Positions 35,401 through 46,295 of a stretch of DNA of 54,031 nucleotides are shown here, piece by piece (position 1 is the first letter of the stretch; every line of letters begins with the position of its first letter). Below the pieces are notes generated by a model. That model was not told the origin of the DNA. It saw nothing but the letters and a program-made list of their open reading frames with translations, and did no database searches. Location of the stretch: assembly GCA_015680685.1 (NCBI GenBank), contig MNCI01002726.1:6119-60149 (forward strand), read 5' to 3'. The DNA comes from Gnetum montanum (lineage: Eukaryota > Streptophyta > Gnetopsida > Gnetales > Gnetaceae). Made by a program: the position numbers and the translations under genes.

Positions 35401-36077
35401 CATAACCATATGCATAGGATAATTTAAAATACATTAGGTGCATGTTGATGATGGAGCTGCAACCAATGTCATTCCATGCATCATCATTGAATGCTTGGGC
35501 TTAACTAAGAAATTACAACCTACATCCACCACAACTCTTAAGCCCTTCAATGGATCAAGAGTTGCTATCAAGGGGTCTATCTCCTTGGATTTTGTAACTA
35601 GATAATAATTTGCTACAACCACAAACTTCTTGGTGGTGGAAGAGACACTAGAATTCAACTTGATCCTAGAAAGAACTTAGTTGGCTTAGTTATGAGCTAT
35701 GTCCTTGCCCATTCATTAAGAAATTCACCTTCCTTATGAGGGAGGTGAAATCATCATTCATGGTGATAATGTGGCTTCCCCAGCTATCAATAGTGTAGAC
35801 ATAGAATAGGGGTCTAAAGTGGAGCTTCAAGAAGAAGCTACTAGCCATGAAGAGAAAAAACTCAAGATAGCCAACAATGAAAATGATAGGCAATGGGATA
35901 CATTATGGGATGAAATCCCTTTTAACATCGTAAACAAAGGGGATGGCGAATATAAGCTTGTGCAAAATAGGCCTTACTTGCTCCCTAATCTTACAAAGAT
36001 TAGGAAGAATCTACACAAGTGAAGTTCACCTTAACCTTTCCATGCCCCTATGACTAAATGCACTGATAGCCAAGTAA
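32470..36077 (+). pseudogene. Gag-protease polyprotein of element B
   Basis: Starts MRVYDPKDPTIMECR at 32470 and ends at TAA 36075-36077 after IAK, about 3.6 kb, matching element A in length and order. Landmarks: REFELILKDGKEYIPSLYEE (about 32640), capsid core FPMSLTGKALDWYCALPRGS (about 33590), EYFCHYHQLPNHDTDFYLAL (about 34375), protease VDDGAATNVIPCIIIECLGL (about 35445), FNLILERT (about 35653) and tail LTKIRKNLHK (about 35990). Several frameshifts and many TAG stops. Neither RT nor integrase is found in the next 9 kb. Confidence 0.8.
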
Positions 36078-36220
36078 ACTTACTTTTCTTTTGCTATTTG
36101 TTATATCTCCATTACTTTATGTACGTAGCCTATGCATGTAGCCTAAGTTTGTTTGCATTTTTTCCTATTTACTACAAACTTTCTTATGATCGAAAAAAGC
36201 CTTATAAATATACGTCTCTT

Positions 36221-36334
36221 TGGCATCTCATCTGCTAAGATGTTAAACTAGCACTACATCCACTAAGACATTAAATTGGCATCATGGTTTGCTAAGACTC
36301 TAAAATGGAAATATGGCCTTCCATGCCCTTAAAC
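36221..36334 (+). repeat. 28-29 bp tandem repeat of element B, four units
   Basis: Units start at 36221, 36249, 36277 and 36306 (TGGCATC...TGCTAAGA...TTAAAC-like). They are the diverged counterpart of the six 29-bp units in element A, in the same place relative to gag-protease. Confidence 0.65.
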
Positions 36335-36511
36335 TGATGAAACTATATAACCTGTACTTGCAATGGCCCAAAACTAGCAAACATCCCTTTCATTACTATA
36401 TCTTTCTTTGCTTAGCCTATTATCACATTGAGTAGTCATTTTATTTTATAACCAAAAAACATCAATGTAGATGTTTTCAAGGTTTATAACATTTACAATA
36501 TTCATGACTAC

Positions 36512-36595
36512 TATAAATGCATATAGCCAAAAATAAAACCAAAATTTAAATTNTTATAAATGCATATAGCCAAAAATAAAACCAAAATTTAAATT
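36512..36595. other. Exact 41-bp duplication around a single n (assembly join)
   Basis: Bases 36512-36552 are repeated exactly at 36555-36595, with n at 36553. A perfect copy on both sides of one n, in otherwise decayed DNA, points to two contigs joined without merging their overlap. Confidence 0.9.
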
Positions 36596-39500
36596 TAAAA
36601 TTAAAATGTCCATAACATACATAGCCATGGCCACACTATGTGGCAAAAATTTCAAAGAATAACAACCATCCACAACATAGTCTAGGGTAACCATAGCCAT
36701 CAACATAAAAACAAAAAAAATAGCCAACAAGCTAAACTAAAGGAGGCTACTCAATGGCATCCAAAGGAAAAGTGGTGGGTCATTCCCACTCTCACTGCTA
36801 GGGTTTCCAATGTTTCCTAAGGCCTAAAATGCAACAACATATAGTCAGTTAGTAACCCATAGCCAAAATCATGACTTAAAACAAAGACTAAAACATAAAA
36901 TATATCAAACTTGGGGAGATTTTGACTCCATTACTTCTGGGGGTAAATGGGAAAGGCCTTCCTCCAAATGATGGAGGATCTAGTCCTCTATCACAATGAC
37001 CTAGTGAACATCCCCAAGATCAATGCTAGAAAGAATGTTAGACCTATCTATAGGATTCCAAGTAGGAGGCTCACGTGTAGCAGCAATTGTAGAGGTCTCA
37101 CTTGCAATAGTTGTGATACGAAGAGTATGGAATTGCTCTAGCTTGAAAGCACTTTCAAAAAGTTGATAAGCACTCTCCACCTAGATCCCATAAATGAATA
37201 GCTCTCTCTTCTATTGTTCAACAAACTCCTCCTTAAGCCCCTTTATGTAGGCCCCACGATCAACCTTATACTGATGCTTGTGGGCCTTTTATGTATTTCC
37301 CCACTCCAAGACCCATGCATAGTGATCCTTCTAGTTCTCAAGCTTTTGGAAGATGAGGTTCATTCACATATGTTGTTTTGCCATCTCTTGTAGGATTGCT
37401 ACTTTGTCCTAAATAACATGCCAATAGCAGGCCCATGTGATTTCCTTAGTCTATAACTCCCCTGAGTTAGCCACTTGGACTTTCACAAAGGCTTTATGGT
37501 CTTAGAGATCTCTAATCATGTCCTCCTACCTTTGAGTCTTTTTCATTAAGGCCACAACTTTCTCCCATAGGGATTTGTTGGACCTCTCTAGCTCCCATGA
37601 AGTTTTTTTGCACGACATTGCTAAATTAGTAGCATTCTCAAAAAATTTCATGGGTACACTAGACACATAAGAGGGAAGCTTAGGTAAGGACTCTATCTCC
37701 ATGTCTCTACTAGGGTCCCACTCCATGCAGGATACTATACAAGTACAAAATACAACCATAAAACAAAACCTAAGATAGTCATAATGCAAGAAAAGCCCAC
37801 GACTAAGAGATAAAACAAAATCCTTACCTATTTCAAGTGCAACTTGATTCAATTGATCAATGATATCCTTGGCCATCCCACACAAGAACTCCACTTTTTC
37901 TGGAGTGTCTACCCATGGTTTCACATGAAACTTAGGGATGAGAGCTTGTGTTGGTTGCTTAAGAACTACTATAAGCATAACAGTCATCGAAAGGTTAGGA
38001 TGATGGCCAAAGATAACCAATGAGGTATAACAAAACTATTAATGAAAAGGCATACCTAGCTTCTCCTCCTCTCCCTTCTCTGGGATGATGATGGAAGAGG
38101 TACATGGTACCACTTCACCAAACAAGGCATCTAAATCATCTATACTTGTATTTGCAAGTCCTTCAACCATAGGTTGCTTTAGGAGTGCCTCTTCTACATG
38201 CCTTTGTTTTTCCTCCGTAACTGCTTGGGTTGCTATAACTTAATGCTTATCTACAATCATAACACATAGAGAACTAGTTAACACATGAAACCATAAAGTA
38301 GCCATTAACTTTAGAACATGAAATAGCCAAATTTAAAAGCATACCTATGACAGTCTATTGTGAGGGCTTAAGCTTAAACTAAAGCTTCTTAAGGGTAGGT
38401 TGATCTGATGCTAGGGGTGCCTCCTCCATAGGCCTCTTAAGTTTCTCTCTAGTTGCCCCTTCAGCCTCCATATGTCATCATTTGGCATCTTGAACACTAG
38501 TGGAAAATGAGAGGGGTTCATCATCATCAATACTATTAGGAGACTCGTATTGCCTAACATCAAGATTCTTAGTGGTGATGGATAATGTATCATCCATCCC
38601 CTCTAGTGGGTTTTGGACCTACACTGTTGGATAGATGTGCTTTATCCAAGGCCTAAAAATTTGGCTTGGGTCTTGGGAAATCCATTGTCCATTCCTATAC
38701 ACCACTAGAAACTCCAAAAACCTCTTTATATAACCTACAAAAAATGAAAAGTACATATGGATTATCATAGAGGTATCAACATGAAGTCTAAGGATCTCCT
38801 CTAGAAGCCTAGTAGCCAAAGTAGTTGCCCAATCAATATGATGTCCTCCATAAAGACCTTCTTAAAGGTCCACCCCTATGCTAGGCCAATTACCTTCTTT
38901 TGTGATAGTAGTTTTGGGAATGCATAAGACCTAAACAAAGGATATGATTCCTTTCCATTAGAGTTCATGAAGCTATCCATTGAAATTATACAGTGGTCCA
39001 TGTTGGCACCAAGCCACTCTAGAACTTCTTCATGAGGGCTTGATTCCCTTCCCATCCTGGTGGGACCCTTTGTCCCATTAGTAGGGACAGCAAACAAGTC
39101 ATGAAAGAGGCTAGCACCTACGTCCATGTTCACCTTCACACCTTAGATGATGGTGCTAAAATGACTAACCTTCTCATTGAAGGAGTTATAACATGCAACA
39201 TCTCCACAGTAATAATGGAAGGGATAGATGCCATGAATACATCAAACAAACCTACATGCTAGATGTTTACTTGAACATATCCAGGTACTTTCCCCTTTAG
39301 CCACTCCTATGCAAATGTCACATCACCAAACTTCAAGATGAGGGTATCCTCATGACGTGAACATGAAAGTGGTATAGTGACATCAACTAAGGTGGAAGGT
39401 CCTAGGAAGAAATAACTAAAGGTTAGCATCAATATGAATGATTCCAACAACCAAGAAAAGCAACAAAACACTTAGAGCCATAAAACACAAAAAGCTATTT

Positions 39501-40346
39501 GTTCATCTTTACTTTTCTTCTATGGTGTGGAGGTTCCAACTACAAGGATCTGATTCGTGCTATCAGCATCTACCCACTAGCTATGCATCATCCCATCATC
39601 CTTTCACTTTTTGTATATAAGGTTCAACTTGGTGTCATATTCATCAAAGTCTCCTCTTAACTGTTGATACATAGTACTGATTTGAGGACTCTTAGTGAAT
39701 TTGTCCAAAGTAGTTTAAGGGATTGCCAGGATTTGATCATTGATAATCAAGCCCTAATCATTGACCTTGTACCTATAAGAAGTTGTAAAATTAATGAAGT
39801 TATGAAAGGTAATCAAACCAAAAGCATAAAAGCATTATAATAATCATGTTTACCCCTATAGATGGTACACAGTGCTAGGAAGGTTATAGAATAATGTGTG
39901 GGCTCTATGCATGACTATCATAGTATTTTCAGTATTATACTAACTATACTTTAGCATCATCCAAATCTCTAAAAGGTAACATGGACTTATGGAATCTAAT
40001 GGTCCCCCTAAAATCTTAGGAAGTGGCTTGTAAGTAACATATTTGGTAGTTAGGTTGGATGCCCAAGCCAACAAGGTCTCCATGATAGCCCCAACTATAT
40101 CCATGTATAAGTGTGACCATAGCATCACACTGAAGTTCCTAAGGAGGTAAGCAAGGACGTCCCTTGGGTAGGCCGAAACCATAACAAGAGCTTCCCAAAA
40201 GGCATGTCATGTGATGAAGTGTTGGTCCTAGGATGACCAATATAGCATAAGATACCAACCAACTCCACTACGATGAGGATAGGCCTCGAAAAGACACTAC
40301 ATGAAGTAAAGCACAAGAAAAAAATATTAAGACCAATACAAATTAC

Positions 40347-40625
40347 TTAACAAATTTGGACAAAACATCTAGTTGGATTTGAAATTAGCCTCTATAAAAA
40401 TCTCTAAGGTGTTTATCTAAATCAATCTAAGTAATTCTATAAGAAAACATTATTACAACCTTGCATAACCTTGCATCATAACCAATTGGAATTTCTTAAC
40501 AAATTTAGAAAAAACTTCTAAAGTCAAAGGTGAAATTAGCCTCTATAAAAAGCTCTTAGATGTTTATCTAAATTAGCTTGAGAAATTTCATAGAAGCATT
40601 GTTACCATATTTTATATCCTTTATA
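40347..40625 (-). repeat. 149-bp tandem duplication in intron 1 of the antisense gene
   Basis: A unit beginning TTAACAAATTTGGACAAAAC at 40347 recurs at 40496 (TTAACAAATTTAGAAAAAAC). Both contain TGAAATTAGCCTCTATAAAA and TGTTTATCTAAAT. Confidence 0.75.
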
Positions 40626-40649
40626 GCCAAAACATTATAGCTAAAACCA

Positions 40650-40985
40650 AGTCTTAGCCTAAATTATGCATAAACCTAGAAAAAGTATCTAAGTTATGAA
40701 TGAACTTGAAAATACACACACACACACACACAAGTTGTGTATAAATTTAGAAAATAGCATCTACATTATGCATAAATTTATAAAAAGTAAACATTAGTTT
40801 AGAAAAAACATCTAAGTTATGCAAAGCATGCATGAATTTGGAGAAAAACATCTAAACTATGCACCAAGCTTAGGAAAAAACATCTAAATTATGCAAAGCA
40901 TGCATGAATTTAGAAAAAAGCATCTAAGCTATGCACAAATTTAGAAAAAGCATGATAAACTTAGAAAAAGTCATGTAGCCATAGT
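40650..40985 (-). repeat. Short tandem repeats and a CA microsatellite in intron 1
   Basis: Repeats of ATGCATGAATTTAGAAAAA plus CATCTAAGTTATGCA, about 40-60 bp apart, with (CA)n at 40714-40732. All belong to the proposed 1.8 kb first intron. Confidence 0.65.
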
Positions 40986-42240
40986 AAAAGTTTATTTAAA
41001 ATAGAATAAGTGTCTACTATTCTTAAAAAAGAAAAACTAAGCATTGATTTTACATGTTAACAAAAGAAAAACATAAGTTATACATATCAACCCCTTCTAT
41101 GTTCAAATGGGTAACGTACTACAATCATGAGTTTTGCCTTGATTCACATAGCCATAGCAAAAAATTCATAAAAAATTTGTTTGAGCTTCAAAAAAACTGA
41201 TTCCACCACCTTTTGAAATCTTAAATCAATCCGTACATGGCCATGCTTAGAAAAAAATTCAAAACCTTTGCCATTTATGCAGGAAAAATTCATCAATTTG
41301 GATAATAATCTGAAAACGTCACAAACATCCTTATTACACATGCTTAGTAAAAAACTTTGTAAAAAAAAAAATTTAAATCCAATCAGAGTGATTCCACCTT
41401 TTTTGGAAAGCTAAAGCCAATGGATATGAAACCATAACTAGAAAATAGCCAAAACCTTTGCTATTTCCTTAGAAAAAAATTTGCAAAATTACATAAAATT
41501 GCAAAAGCGGGACAAATAACCTAACTGTGCAACGTCGGAAAAATAGCCATAACTTCTTTACTTCAAGGTCAAATTAAATGAGATAATAGCCATCAAAAAT
41601 CTTTAAAAAAGGGCTATAAACCCATAACATTTAATTTTGAAAATGTGCAACCATTATGCTAAGAAAAAAATATAAAACATTGCTTGTCTTTTCATGCAAA
41701 AACTTTAAAATCTTAAAACCTAGATTTCATATAGCCATGGAAACAATTGAAATAGCCAAAGCCATTGAAACCTATTAAAATTCACACCAAAATAGTGGGA
41801 TGGGATTTTGTTAAAATTTAATTTTAACAAATCCTAAGGGCTAGGTCTGAGAAAAACAACCATACCCCAAAATTTTGGAAAAAAAGCATGAAATAGCAAG
41901 TCCTATTTTTAAAATCAAATCCACAAAAGCTAAAACAATGAAATGACCATTGATCCATGTGAAAAAAAACCAAAATAGGAGGTGGGGTTTTGTCAAAATT
42001 CTATTTTAATACCTCTACCAAAGTAGATATGAAAAAATAGCCTCAACACATAGGAAGTAAAAAACTAGAAGAACCACAAAAGACAAAGGCAAAAATAGGT
42101 AGAATTGCCTACCTCGAAGCAATAATAGAAGAAGTTTGGATGGAGATGGGCCTGGGAACCTCTTCTAACTCCCAAGCACATTCATCCATCCTTTGTATCA
42201 TAGGATTTTTTCTCTTTCCCCTTAACTACTTGGATGTCAT

Positions 42241-42830
42241 GGTAGGCTCAACACTAAAGATAATGGAGATTAAGAGAAGATAGGAGTTCTACACTAGCTG
42301 CAAGGGATATGGGAGGCTTTCATGCTAGAAATTTGTTATGGCTACCACAAGAACCTCTACCAGAGCTCTCCTCTAATGTGCTATTACTATAGAATAATAG
42401 GTATGATCAAAGCTTGCAAAATTTGACATATAAAACTCATCTAAAACCTAAGCGTACACCATGAAACCCTAACTACCAATTCAATGCACCATAACTAAAA
42501 GTGCACTGAAGTACAAAGAGGAAAAGTCTAGTTCATGTTGGTTTTTGGTGGGAAACAACTTTAGTTTTCAAAATTTTAAATTTTTGGATTGTGGGCCCCA
42601 CTCTGCACCTTCATTCTTAACCAAAACTTACATCAACGCTAAGATTTTTATTAATTTTGACTCTTACAACCTTATGGAAACCTTAACCTCATGCATCCAT
42701 TTTAGGAATACCATGAACAACATGGAAACATGCCTATTATTTTATAAATTCACCACAATTACAAATATTTTTCTATGTTTGGTAACCCAAATCTACCTTT
42801 TCCAACCCCAGGTTTCCAAAAGTGGCTAAG
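42241..42830. other. Upstream region of the antisense gene
   Basis: About 590 bp between the antisense ATG and the satellite-like array. It would have to hold the promoter of the antisense gene. I see no convincing TATA box. The 94-codon plus-strand frame at 42545-42829 looks like chance. Confidence 0.35.
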
Positions 42831-45330
42831 ACATGAGCAAAGCTAAGCACCATGGATTTTCATGCTAGGGCACCAATGCCCAACATGGAAGAAGGGTGAT
42901 TCCTTACAACACTTATCTAACATAAGTTTTATCCCAAAGTGGGCCCCACAAGACCTAGAACCCCTCCAAGCATCTTTGACAGCCTCAAAATTCCAATAAA
43001 CCTGGTTAAAACTAGTCAAAAACTAGGATTTGGTATTTTCCCTACTGGGGGAAGCTTCTTTCACACTCAACCTCTCACCCTTAGGGTGGATAGATGAGGG
43101 GAAGAAAAAATGACCTAAATTAATCATCTAATGACCATTTCTTGATGCCTGGTGACCCCTAGTCCTTACCATAACCCACTAAAGCTTCTAGAAGCCTCAA
43201 AATTGGTCAAATATGGCACAAAACTATCATCCTATCTCATCCACACTAGGGTCACCATGCCTAGTGTGAAAGAAAGTGGGGATATTTCTTGGGGCACTTA
43301 GAAGCCACCAAATTATCAAATATTAACACCCAACCTTGACCATCAACACTGGCAACTCGAGCGGTTGACATGCATGGTCGATCAGCTATCAATTTGGCCT
43401 AGATCTAAATTTATTAATTGAGGGAGACCTCTTCCACATTGAGCCTTCCACCCTCAAATAGGAAAAATGGGGGAAGCCTAAAAAACCCCTCAAAACCTCC
43501 AAAACGATAAGATCTTGACCTTAGACACTAATGGTGAACACCAACAATACTATGGACAATCATGCATAGCTAGAATGATCATAAAAAGCTAAAAAAGCTT
43601 TTCCCCTAATTTTCCATGCTGAGCATGGAAGCCCTAATGTGGAAAAATGGGGGAAAGCCCAAAAATTACCTAATGACCATTGAAATAATCAAGTTTTGAC
43701 ATTACATAGCACCAATCAATACCAAGAACCTTAGAAGCCTACATGCATGTCCAAAAGTGATCAAAAATGATCAAAAAGCTTTTTCCCCAATTTTCCACAC
43801 TAAGCATGAATGCCCTAACATGGAAAATTGGGGGAGTCCAAAAAATTCCTAGTGACCCTTGAAACAACCAAATTTTGATGTCAAGTAGCAGTAGTCAATG
43901 CCAGCAACCTTAGAAGCTTGCATGCATGACCGAAAGTGAGAAAAAATGATCAAAAAGCTTTTACCCCAATTATGCATTCTAAGAATGGAAGTGGCAACTT
44001 GAAAAAAATGAGGAAAGCCCAAAAACCACTCATCAACCTTGAAAACAACAAAATTTTAACACCAGGCATTAATCATTGTTACTAACGACCTCAAGAACCT
44101 ACGTGTATGATCAAAAATGATGAATAAGTATGAAAATCTATTTCCCCATAATTTTCCACACTAGGCATACTATCCCTAGCATGGAAAAAGATGGGTAAGC
44201 TCAAAAACCACTTGGAAAACCTATAAAATAACTAGTTTTAACTCCAAACCTTAGTCTTCAACACCAACAGCGAGGAAGGCTGATATGCATGGTTGATTTA
44301 AGTCAAAACTAGGCTAGATCTAATTTTTTGGTGCCCCCACACTAGGAATACCTCCTTCATGCTAATCAATATGGAAATTAAGGAGGAGACTCATTTGGGA
44401 TCCATAACTACCTCAAAACAACATTAACTGAACTTGCATACACTCTAGGACCCTACCAACATCGTTTGGAGCCTTCAAACTTTAAGAAATTAATGCTAGA
44501 AGATTAAAAAATAATTTTCCTAATTTCCCACATTGCACTCTCCATCTCTAGCATGGAAAAAATGGGAAAGTCCAAAAAACACTTATAAATACTCAAAATT
44601 ACAAAAAAATTACACCAAACCCTAGTCTTCAACCTTAGTAGCCCTAAAGGTTGACATGCATAATTGATTGAGGTCAAAATTAACCTAGATCTAATTTTCA
44701 TAGTTCTTCCACACTAGGGATCCCTTTTTCCATACTAAGTGTGGTATCCCTAGTGTGGAGACTCAAGGGAAAACTTGTTTGGGGCTCCTAAACACTTCAT
44801 AGTGCCATTAAATGACCTTTCATGCACTCTAGATCTCTAGTAGTAGGTGTTGGAGCCCTTAAACTTCGCAAAATTGATCCTAGATGGTCAAAAATTCATT
44901 CCCCATTTTTCTCCATTCTAAGCCCTTCATTCCCAACGTGGAAATAGGGTGGAAGCCAAAAAACCACTTAGGAATTCTCAAAACTATTAAATTTTAACAT
45001 GGATCCATAGCCCTTGATCCTGGCAACTCTAGAAGGTAACATGCATGGTTAATTGTGATCTAAAATGGCCTAGATCTAGGACTCTTACTTCTTCCATGTT
45101 GGAGTAACTTCCCTAGTGTGGAAACAAGGGGGAAGCTACTTTTCCACTTTTGAACATAAGATGGCACTCTCGGAAGCCAAAGACCTACACCAAAAAAGCC
45201 CAAGAATCAGAGCTTTAAGATTTTTCTTTTCTACCCTCATTTCAACCTCAAAAACTCATTCCCCCCATTCTTTCACACTGGAGTAACTCCCCTAATTTGG
45301 AAACAGGGAGAAGCCTTTAAGTACCCTTAA
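42830..45330. repeat. Array of about 183-bp hairpin-bearing repeats in element B
   Basis: The word (A)CATGCATG or a decayed form recurs at about 43369, 43560, 43741, 43920, 44101, 44284, 44656 and 45030: steps of 179-191 bp, then 372-374 bp. Each unit has a core like TTTTCCCCAATTTTCCACAC, then GCATGGAA and a GTGGAAAAATGGGGGAAGCC-like tail, often able to fold. The clearest hairpin is 44709-44724 with 44743-44758. Period and tandem order resemble satellite DNA. The core also resembles the ~20-bp motif in the U3 of LTRs A and B. Confidence 0.75.
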
Positions 45331-45343
45331 AAAACCTTTAAAC

Positions 45344-46295
45344 ATGTCTAAGGTAGCAAAGATTAACATATCCGTACCAATGGCGAATTCTTCAAATGTT
45401 ACAAGTTCCTCTTACTTTCATAGAATTTCTAAATTTTGTAGTGCTACTAATGGTACTATTCCCTTACTAGTTTCAAAGTGTAATGAAATTTATGATAAGA
45501 ATAGCTTGACATTCATCAAATCGTTTAAGGAAATGTATTTATCTAAATGTGACTTAGAGATTTCAGGTGCTTGAATTAGGCCAGTTATGTTAATGTTTTT
45601 CTCTCCAATAGAAATTGCTAATTGGATTAAGGGTTACAATTACATTCACCTAGCTGAGTTATAAATTCATATTCATCCCCATTTCAATTACCACTTACAT
45701 TATCCTTACTAGATTGCGTTAATTGATAGGAGGTTTAAAACATTCCAAGATGTGATTATAACTCAGGCCAAGGGTACGTTAGAGATAGATGCATTAATCG
45801 TGATGATTCCTAACTTTACCTTGTCTCTCCATGACCCTTATATTCACAAGATTTTAATGTTAATAGTTTATCTTCTAGTCGATATGGTTGATAAAAGTAT
45901 CTATGCAGCAATAGGGACTAAATTATTCTTTAAACTATTTAGCAATACTAACATACAAACACTATTTCCTTTCAGTGAGCAAAAAACCTAGGTAGGCACA
46001 AACAATATTGAGTATGGCATAAACATTTATACAAAATATTTACCTATACATACTCAATATCCCAATTTAGCCAACACCTTTGATATCTATTTCGAATATT
46101 TGAAGCTGAATATGATGTCTTCCAAACATAGATATCAAGTATCTTTAAAGCCATCAAGATTTGTAGATAATGATCCTTTAGATCCACTTCATAGCCCAAA
46201 AAGAAAAATTCTTTCTCCAATGCCTAGTTTTCCTACACCAAAGCTAGAAAGCACTAGACTAGAAACACCTAAAACAAAAAAAAAAAGTAATAAGA
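45344..46295 (+). pseudogene. Endogenous pararetrovirus copy 1: 5' part, probable movement protein
   Basis: A decayed frame starting MSKVAKINISV at 45344 runs to about 46320 with few stops (TGA at 45572, TAG at 45989 and others). Its place just before a coat-protein region is the usual order in Caulimoviridae. The label movement protein rests on this order and on general form, not on a motif I can name. The end is Lys-, Pro- and Ser-rich (about 46100-46320). The sequence starts directly beside the hairpin array of element B. It cannot encode a functional protein. Confidence 0.5.

Larger units (their letters stand above)
36700..42240 (-). pseudogene. Multi-exon antisense gene inside element B
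   Basis: Minus strand, opposite to gag-protease. Proposed exons: 42240-42113 (starts with ATG; MTSK, then KRKNPMIQRMDECAWELEE), 40296-39854 (VFEAYPHRSGVGWYLMLYW, HAFWEALVMVSAYPRDVLA), 39772-39543 (STMYQQLRGDFDEYDTKLNL), 39401-38346 (possibly split near 38740; FKKVFMEDIILIGQ, GYIKRFLEFLVVYRNGQW), 38250-38056 (SIDDLDALFGEVVP), 37968-37828 (KFHVKPWVDTPEKVEFLCG), 37734-36911 (coiled-coil-like, EDMIRDL, ESAYQLFESAFKLEQ) and from 36823. Each junction I propose has GT and AG; donors such as G|GTAAGG and G|GTATGC are good. A frame running from 38020 to 37526 reads through one intron. Stops inside exons are nearly all TAG, TGA or TAA at former Gln, Trp or Arg codons. I recognise no protein family. Antisense ORFs are known in Tat-lineage elements (Grande, Retand), but I cannot show homology to them. 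Confidence 0.65.

Noticed and set aside
37526-38020. 164-codon uninterrupted minus-strand frame taken as a single exon
   Set aside because: Its middle (about 37735-37827) is flanked by a good donor (G|GTAAGG) and acceptor (TATAG) and reads as hydrophobic non-coding sequence, so an intron by-passed by chance is more likely.
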